From an uncultured Eubacteriales bacterium (GTDB taxonomy: Bacteria; Bacillota; Clostridia; Lachnospirales; Lachnospiraceae), in assembly GCA_900542465.1 (NCBI GenBank), contig UQNS01000003.1:62001-126000 (forward strand): a stretch of DNA of 64,000 nt, written 5' to 3'. Shown here piece after piece: positions 59,056 to 64,000 of this stretch. Numbering within the stretch: position 1 is the first letter of the stretch; each line of letters starts with the position of its first letter. The notes under the pieces were generated by a model that saw nothing but the letters and a program-made list of their open reading frames with translations, did not search any database and was not told the DNA's origin. The translations under genes were made by a program, and so were the position numbers.

Positions 59056-60868
59056 CAAGAGACGAGGATCTGGTTTTTTCCTGCTGGCAAGTTTGATAAT
59101 CTTCGCACTTATGATGATAACAGTGTATTTTTCAAATAATGCAGGAAATGTTAAAAAAGACTATTCATACTCAGACTTTAAGAGTGAAGTGGAAGCCGGA
59201 CATGTAAAAGAGATCAATATTACTCAGAATGAGGAAGTGCCTACCGGTAGAATAAGTGTTAAGGTAGATAATGATTCAAAGGAACGAAAATTAAATGTTT
59301 CTGATGTCAAGGAGATCGAAAAGTACCTTCAGGAAAAAAACATAGCTTATAAACTAAATGACGTTAAAAGGAATTCAAATCTATGGATGGATATAATTCC
59401 TTTGATAATAATGGTTGCAGCAGTAGTCATTCTTATAATGATGCTTGGACGTCAGGGCGGCGGTGGCAGAATGGCGTCATTTAGCAAGAGCAAGGCCAGG
59501 ATAGATGACAGTGCCAAACGGGTTACATTCAGAGACGTAGCAGGTCTTGATGAAGAAAAGGAGGAATTGGTAGAACTGGTAGATTTCCTCAGAGACCCGA
59601 TAAAATATACAAGGCTCGGAGCCAGAATACCTAAGGGCGTTATTCTTACAGGCCCTCCGGGAACAGGAAAGACACTTCTTGCCAAAGCGGTCGCAGGTGA
59701 AGCAGGTGTACCTTTCTATACGATATCAGGTTCTGATTTTGTGGAAATGTTCGTCGGCGTCGGAGCGGCAAGAGTGCGAGACATGTTCGCAGAAGCCAAG
59801 AAAAATGCACCATGCATCATTTTCATAGATGAGATAGATGCTGTTGCAAGACAGAGAGGTGCAGGTCTTGGCGGTGGTCATGATGAAAGAGAGCAGACGT
59901 TGAACCAGATGCTCGTTGAAATGGACGGCTTCGGAACTAATTCCGGAATTATCGTTATGGCGGCTACTAACAGGATAGACATCCTTGATCCGGCGATCCT
60001 GAGACCTGGAAGATTCGACAGGAAGATCGCGGTAGGAAGACCGGATGCTAAGGCAAGGCTCGAGATCCTAAAGGTGCATGCATCCAAAAAACCTATGGGT
60101 GATGATGTGGATTTGGAAGCGGTTGCTAAGACAACTGCAGGATTTGCAGGAGCAGATCTGGAGAACATCCTTAATGAAGCTGCTATCAGGGCGGCAGGAC
60201 TCGGACATCACTATATTACTAACGACGATGTAAAAGATGCCTTTATAAAGGTCGGAATAGGTAAGGAAAAGAGAAGCAGAGTTATATCAGATAAGGAAAA
60301 GAAGATCACAGCTTACCATGAGTCAGGTCATGCTATCCTTTTCCATGTTCTGCCGGATGTGGGGCCTGTTCATACAGTTTCCATCATTCCTACAGGACTT
60401 GGAGCTGCAGGATATACTATGCCTGTGCCGGAAAGCGATGAGATCTTTAATACAAGAGGTAAAATGCTTCAGAATATCATTGTTTCTCTTGGAGGAAGAG
60501 TGGCGGAAGAGCTTGTATTCGACGATATCACTACAGGCGCATCTCAGGATATAAGACAGGCTACAGCTGCAGCCAGAGATATGGTCACTAAGTACGGATT
60601 TTCGTCAAAGCTTGGACCTATAAACTATGAGACCAAGTCAGATGAGGTGTTTATAGGGCGTGAGCTTGGACATACAAGAGATTACAGCGAAAATGTAGCA
60701 AGTCAGATAGATGAAGAGGTCCACAGGATAGTAGAAGACTGTTATAAAGAAGCTAAGAAGATCATTGGACAGAACAGACATATTCTTGATAAGTCAGCTG
60801 AGTTATTGCTTCAGAAAGAAAAAATTTCAAGAGAAGAGTTCGAGAGCTTATTTACTGAAGAAGTATAA
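59048..60868 (+). CDS. ftsH: ATP-dependent zinc metalloprotease FtsH
   Basis: FtsH degrades misassembled membrane proteins and some regulators. The 606-residue protein has a membrane helix at about residues 9-27 and a second near 115-135 enclosing a short extracytoplasmic domain. The AAA domain contains GPPGTGKT (202-209), the FIDEID Walker B and ATNRIDILDPAILRPGRFDR SRH. The zinc site is HESGH at 424-428. GGAG stands just before the ATG at 59048; an earlier in-frame ATG at 59006 lies inside tilS. The hprT gene often found between tilS and ftsH is missing. Confidence 0.96.
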   Translation: MNNKRRGSGFFLLASLIIFALMMITVYFSNNAGNVKKDYSYSDFKSEVEAGHVKEINITQNEEVPTGRISVKVDNDSKERKLNVSDVKEIEKYLQEKNIAYKLNDVKRNSNLWMDIIPLIIMVAAVVILIMMLGRQGGGGRMASFSKSKARIDDSAKRVTFRDVAGLDEEKEELVELVDFLRDPIKYTRLGARIPKGVILTGPPGTGKTLLAKAVAGEAGVPFYTISGSDFVEMFVGVGAARVRDMFAEAKKNAPCIIFIDEIDAVARQRGAGLGGGHDEREQTLNQMLVEMDGFGTNSGIIVMAATNRIDILDPAILRPGRFDRKIAVGRPDAKARLEILKVHASKKPMGDDVDLEAVAKTTAGFAGADLENILNEAAIRAAGLGHHYITNDDVKDAFIKVGIGKEKRSRVISDKEKKITAYHESGHAILFHVLPDVGPVHTVSIIPTGLGAAGYTMPVPESDEIFNTRGKMLQNIIVSLGGRVAEELVFDDITTGASQDIRQATAAARDMVTKYGFSSKLGPINYETKSDEVFIGRELGHTRDYSENVASQIDEEVHRIVEDCYKEAKKIIGQNRHILDKSAELLLQKEKISREEFESLFTEEV

Positions 60869-60879
60869 AGGAAAAAGAT

Positions 60880-61863
60880 ATGGGAATTACACGATACAGC
60901 GGAGACTTTAATAAAAAGCTTGAAAAAGAAAGACAGGAAAAGGCCGAGAAAAAAAGACTTCGTCTAGAAAAACAGGAAAGAGAAGGCCTACTTGGTTCAA
61001 GAGCCAATAATCGTGAAAAAAGTCCTTATGAGGAAATCGCTTCCGGAAAGGAGCCGGAGGCATCCAAAGAAAAAGAAAATGTAAACGATGAAGAATTTTC
61101 ATTCAATTATGACCAGGATGCTCATAACAGACAGATCGAGGAAGAAATAGAAAATGCCAGAGGTATCGGCGGATTCATGTCAAGAGCCCGTGACAGGATA
61201 GACAGCCAGAAGAATGATATATCCGATCTGTTTAAATATGTTAAAGAGCATGATGCCATGCACAATACCAAAGTAAAGGGAGAGCAGAGAGAGGATCCTG
61301 ACTGGTCGGAATTTAAAAAAGGCTATGGGAAGGCCTATTTTTCCGTTATTATAGCAGCTATTCCCGGCATAGTATTTTTTATCGTAATGTCCGTGCTGAG
61401 TCTGGGATATGGAATATTTTTAGTATTTCCGCCGGCTCTTTCGCTTCTTTCATGGCTTATCGGAGCATATTACACTGCTTCTCTTGCAGCTATTCCTATC
61501 GTACTTTTTGTAAGATGGTACAGCTTTAAGCGCTTCAGAGGGACATATCTTCTCTTTAAGGAAAATGAGATCATATATCATAAAAAGACAGTGGATGAGC
61601 AGGATGTCAACGGAAAGATAGAGGTATATGAAGAGTATGTGATCCGTATAATCAACCCTCAGTATGAAGAAACACAAGGGTATTTCAAATGCCGCGGAGT
61701 TGTTGAGAAAACGGAATACATTAACGGGAAGGCCAGAAAACCGGAGATACGCGGACAGATCAATCTTCCGAAAATATTTAAAAACATGGAGATGATACAT
61801 GATTATGCACCGGATCCGGAGATAAATTTTGAAAAATTATTCGAATGGGGATTTGAATTTTAA
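60880..61863 (+). CDS. Unknown membrane protein
   Basis: The 327-residue protein has a very charged N-terminal half (Lys/Glu-rich, about residues 1-150), then a close pair of hydrophobic helices (AYFSVIIAAIPGIVFFIVMSV and the FPPALSLLSWLIGAYYTASLAAIPIVLF region, about 155-220) and a C-terminal domain of about 100 residues with alternating beta-like segments (YLLFKENEIIYHKKTVDEQ and EVYEEYVIRIINPQYEE), similar to a bacterial PH-like domain. I do not recognise the family. It is placed between ftsH and proS, with 11 bases to ftsH. GGAAAAAG precedes the ATG. Confidence 0.7.
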   Translation: MGITRYSGDFNKKLEKERQEKAEKKRLRLEKQEREGLLGSRANNREKSPYEEIASGKEPEASKEKENVNDEEFSFNYDQDAHNRQIEEEIENARGIGGFMSRARDRIDSQKNDISDLFKYVKEHDAMHNTKVKGEQREDPDWSEFKKGYGKAYFSVIIAAIPGIVFFIVMSVLSLGYGIFLVFPPALSLLSWLIGAYYTASLAAIPIVLFVRWYSFKRFRGTYLLFKENEIIYHKKTVDEQDVNGKIEVYEEYVIRIINPQYEETQGYFKCRGVVEKTEYINGKARKPEIRGQINLPKIFKNMEMIHDYAPDPEINFEKLFEWGFEF

Positions 61864-61876
61864 AGGAGTATTAGTA

Positions 61877-63316
61877 ATGGCAGAAGATAAGAAGCTGGTT
61901 GAAGCAATAACTTCCATGGAGGAAGACTTCGCACAGTGGTATACAGATGTAGTTAAAAAAGCAGAGCTTATGGCATATTCATCAGTAAAGGGATTTATGA
62001 TATTCAAGCCGGCAGGTTATGCTGTCTGGGAAAATATCCAGAGAGAGATGGATAAAAGATTCAAGGAGACAGGTGTTGAAAATGTATATATGCCGATGCT
62101 CATTCCGGAATCTTTACTCGAGCAGGAAAAAGACCATGTAGACGGTTTTGCGCCGGAAGTAGCCTGGGTGACGCAGGGAGGTCTGGATCCGCTTACAGAG
62201 AAACTTTGTGTGCGTCCTACCTCTGAAACACTTTTCTGCGACTTCTATAAAAATGAGATCCAGTCATACAGAGACCTTCCTAAGGTCTACAATCAGTGGT
62301 GTTCAGTTGTAAGATGGGAAAAGGAAACGAGACCATTTTTAAGATCCAGAGAGTTCTTATGGCAGGAAGGCCATACAGTACATGCTACAGCACAGGAAGC
62401 AGAAGAGAGAACGCAGCAGATGCTTGATCTTTACGCTGATTTTGCAGAAGAAGTGCTGGCCATCCCTGTTATCCGCGGACAGAAAACAGAAAAAGAAAAA
62501 TTTGCCGGGGCGAAAGCTACATATACCATCGAATCTCTTATGCACGACGGAAAGGCTTTACAGTCAGGTACGAGCCACGACTTCGGCGACGGCTTTGCCA
62601 GAGCTTTCGAGATCCAATACACGGATAAGGAAAATAAGCTGCAGTATGCTCATCAGACATCATGGGGAACAACTACAAGACTTATCGGTGCCGTGATAAT
62701 GGTCCATGGAGATAATTCAGGACTTGTGCTTCCGCCAAGGATCGCACCTGTTCAGGTATGTGTGATCCCTATTATGCAGAAAAAAGAAGGCGTTCTTGAG
62801 AAGTGCGCAGAGGTTGCTGAGACGATCAGATCAATGGGAATGTCCGTCAAGGTCGACGATACGGATAAATCTCCGGGATGGAAATTTTCGGAGGCTGAAA
62901 TGCGAGGAATTCCAGTAAGAGTAGAGATAGGCCCGAGAGATATTGAAAATGGCAAGTGTATTTTAGTAAGAAGAGATACAAGAGAAAAAATAGAAGCAGA
63001 TATAGATGGGCTCGGGGAAACAATAAGCAGGCTTCTTGAAACTATCCAGAAGGATATGTTTGCCAGAGCTCTTGCCCATAGAGAAGAGCATACCTATACA
63101 GCTGAAAGCTATGAAGAGTTTAAAGAGATCGTTGACAGCAATCCCGGATTTATAAAGGCAATGTGGTGTGAAGATCAGGCCTGTGAGGATAAGATCAAGG
63201 AAGATACAGGGGCTACTTCCAGATGTATTCCATTTACACAGGAAAAGATATCTAATCTATGCGTATGCTGCGGAAGACCGGCTAAGAAGATGGTCGTCTG
63301 GGGCAGAGCTTATTAA
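61877..63316 (+). CDS. proS: Prolyl-tRNA synthetase, short (archaeal/eukaryotic-type) form
   Basis: ProS charges tRNA-Pro. The 479-residue protein is the short form without the editing domain inserted in the usual bacterial enzyme (about 570 residues). Class II motifs are seen in GYAVWENIQREMDKRF (motif 1 region), VRWEKETRPFLRSREFLWQEGHT (motif 2), and the late TSWGTTTRLIGAVIMVHGD (motif 3). The C-terminal zinc-binding region with CEDQACEDK and CVCCGRPA is typical of the archaeal/eukaryotic type. AAAGGAG supports the ATG at 61877. It ends at a strong terminator. Confidence 0.94.
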   Translation: MAEDKKLVEAITSMEEDFAQWYTDVVKKAELMAYSSVKGFMIFKPAGYAVWENIQREMDKRFKETGVENVYMPMLIPESLLEQEKDHVDGFAPEVAWVTQGGLDPLTEKLCVRPTSETLFCDFYKNEIQSYRDLPKVYNQWCSVVRWEKETRPFLRSREFLWQEGHTVHATAQEAEERTQQMLDLYADFAEEVLAIPVIRGQKTEKEKFAGAKATYTIESLMHDGKALQSGTSHDFGDGFARAFEIQYTDKENKLQYAHQTSWGTTTRLIGAVIMVHGDNSGLVLPPRIAPVQVCVIPIMQKKEGVLEKCAEVAETIRSMGMSVKVDDTDKSPGWKFSEAEMRGIPVRVEIGPRDIENGKCILVRRDTREKIEADIDGLGETISRLLETIQKDMFARALAHREEHTYTAESYEEFKEIVDSNPGFIKAMWCEDQACEDKIKEDTGATSRCIPFTQEKISNLCVCCGRPAKKMVVWGRAY

Positions 63317-63363
63317 AATTAAAAACAGCAAGGGAAAAATTTTTCCCTTGCTGTTTTTAATTT
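63316..63363. terminator. Bidirectional terminator between proS and the L,D-transpeptidase gene
   Basis: A perfect 24-bp inverted repeat with no spacer (63316-63339 with 63340-63363) forms a long hairpin with A- and T-rich ends, serving both converging genes. It overlaps the stop codons of both. Confidence 0.9.
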
Positions 63364-64000
63364 AAGACCTGTAAACGATAACAGGTGTTCCAAGCTTTAT
63401 ATTTTCAAACATAGGTCTGACTACAGAGATAGGAGTATTGATGCATCCGTGAGATCCGCTCACCTTATAGAGATCGCCTCCGAAGGTAGAATACCAGTTG
63501 GCGTCATGAATACCATCACCTCTTGCATCGAATGGCATCCAGTAGTCTGAGTGGCACACAGGTTCAAAATCTGTAAAATACTTATCGGTATATTTACCAA
63601 GGATCCTGTAGAGTCCGTTAGGTGTCGGAGTATTTTTCTCAGCACTCTCCGTACCTGTTCTTACATCGGTATCGAGATACAGAGAGCCATTTACGTAATA
63701 CCACATATGCTGGCGTGTGACATCGATCTCAACATATGTACCGCCTATATCTCCGTTTGCCTGATTACGCGCCATAGCAGACACAGCCCAGTAGGCATCT
63801 ACGGTCTCGTTTTTTCCTGCAAGTATGGCTTCCTTGACGGCATTCTTGGTCTGGTCTACATCAAGCAGGTATCCATAGGTATCATTAGCCCCGCCGCCGA
63901 CATTGATGACGCCAAGGCCTGTTGTCTGGAAGCGACGTACAGTACGGTATGTATCATATTTTTCAGCAACACCATTCAGGTAACTGGTGAGAGCATTGTC
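63362..64000 (-). CDS. L,D-transpeptidase (YkuD family), 5' end outside the window
   Basis: The minus-strand frame is open to the window edge; 212 residues are visible. The first 70 are like the C-terminal part of a peptidoglycan-binding PG4 domain (YRTVRRFQTTGLGVI, TKNAVKEAILAGK). The YkuD catalytic domain follows, with VEIDVTRQHMWYYVNG, NTPTPNGLYRI, DYWMPFDARGDGIHD and the active-site motif SHGCIN with the catalytic Cys. These enzymes make 3-3 crosslinks in peptidoglycan and act outside the cell. The missing N-terminus probably holds a membrane anchor. An internal ATG at 63784 is not the start. Confidence 0.9.
   Translation of the reverse strand, partial: DNALTSYLNGVAEKYDTYRTVRRFQTTGLGVINVGGGANDTYGYLLDVDQTKNAVKEAILAGKNETVDAYWAVSAMARNQANGDIGGTYVEIDVTRQHMWYYVNGSLYLDTDVRTGTESAEKNTPTPNGLYRILGKYTDKYFTDFEPVCHSDYWMPFDARGDGIHDANWYSTFGGDLYKVSGSHGCINTPISVVRPMFENIKLGTPVIVYRS

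Noticed and set aside
1..64000. tRNA or rRNA genes, CRISPR arrays, insertion sequences, integrases or attachment sites
   Set aside because: I looked for CCA-ended cloverleaf sequences, regularly spaced repeats, transposase motifs and terminal inverted repeats and found none; a covariance-model search would be needed to exclude small RNAs.

Overview
The window is a 64 kb chromosomal segment of a low-to-mid G+C Gram-positive anaerobe, most likely a member of the Lachnospiraceae/Clostridia. Pointers are the hprK-murB-whiA cluster, a DnaD/DnaI-type helicase-loading pair, pth-mfd, rqcP-divIC-tilS-ftsH, thiamine synthesis with the anaerobic tyrosine lyase ThiH, a short ProRS and an unusually long PRPP synthetase. 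No rRNA, tRNA, CRISPR array, insertion sequence or prophage was recognised. Genes are tightly packed, mostly on the + strand, and nearly every start has an AGGAGG-like ribosome site. The only gene-free stretch over 300 bases (49723-50074) holds the TPP riboswitch and two divergent promoters.

Layout. 1-8.1 kb: end of an unknown tail-anchored protein, then HIT hydrolase, aconitase-family hydratase, membrane-anchored propeller-like protein, CvpA, hprK, murB, whiA. 8.1-13.3 kb: citrate synthase, aroA and a pair of COG0523 (CobW-like) GTPases, one with a large His-rich insert. 13.3-15.7 kb: a decayed glycan locus with three broken genes (polyprenyl-P-mannose-synthase-like GT2, GT4, and a C-terminal piece of a membrane glycosyltransferase). 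15.7-22.3 kb: manA, an unknown membrane protein, YfhO and PIG-V-like GT-C enzymes, then a secreted barnase and its barstar. 22.4-28.5 kb: cca and a diNAcBac-like surface glycan set (aminotransferase, phosphoglycosyl transferase, GT2, membrane 4,6-dehydratase). 28.6-33.3 kb, minus strand: prs, and murC-dnaD-dnaI. 33.5-43.1 kb: pth, mfd, Nudix, murA, a two-component system, a glycerophosphodiesterase. 43.2-44.0 kb: a divergent LarC-like protein. 44.0-49.9 kb, minus strand: the complete operon thiC-D-S-G-H-F-E under a TPP riboswitch. 50.1-51.9 kb: rhodanese, thioredoxin, branched-chain aminotransferase. 51.9-56.9 kb: a second glycan locus (DUF4422, two GT2, UDP-galactopyranose mutase), an internally deleted 2-hydroxyacid dehydrogenase and a possible ThyX-fold protein. 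56.9-63.3 kb: rqcP, divIC, tilS, ftsH, an unknown membrane protein, proS. 63.4-64 kb: an incomplete L,D-transpeptidase.

The genes combine cell-wall synthesis (murA, murB, murC, L,D-transpeptidase), three surface-glycan loci in different states of repair, anaerobic cofactor synthesis, and housekeeping. The most notable points are the decayed mannosyl locus that leaves GT-C enzymes without a local lipid-mannose synthase, the barnase/barstar pair directly behind it, the 2-hydroxyacid dehydrogenase that has lost its middle but kept an open frame coupled to a possible ThyX-fold gene, the GT2 with Asn in place of its metal-binding Asp, the orphan LarC-like protein, and the lack of yabP, yabQ and spoIIE between rqcP and ftsH.
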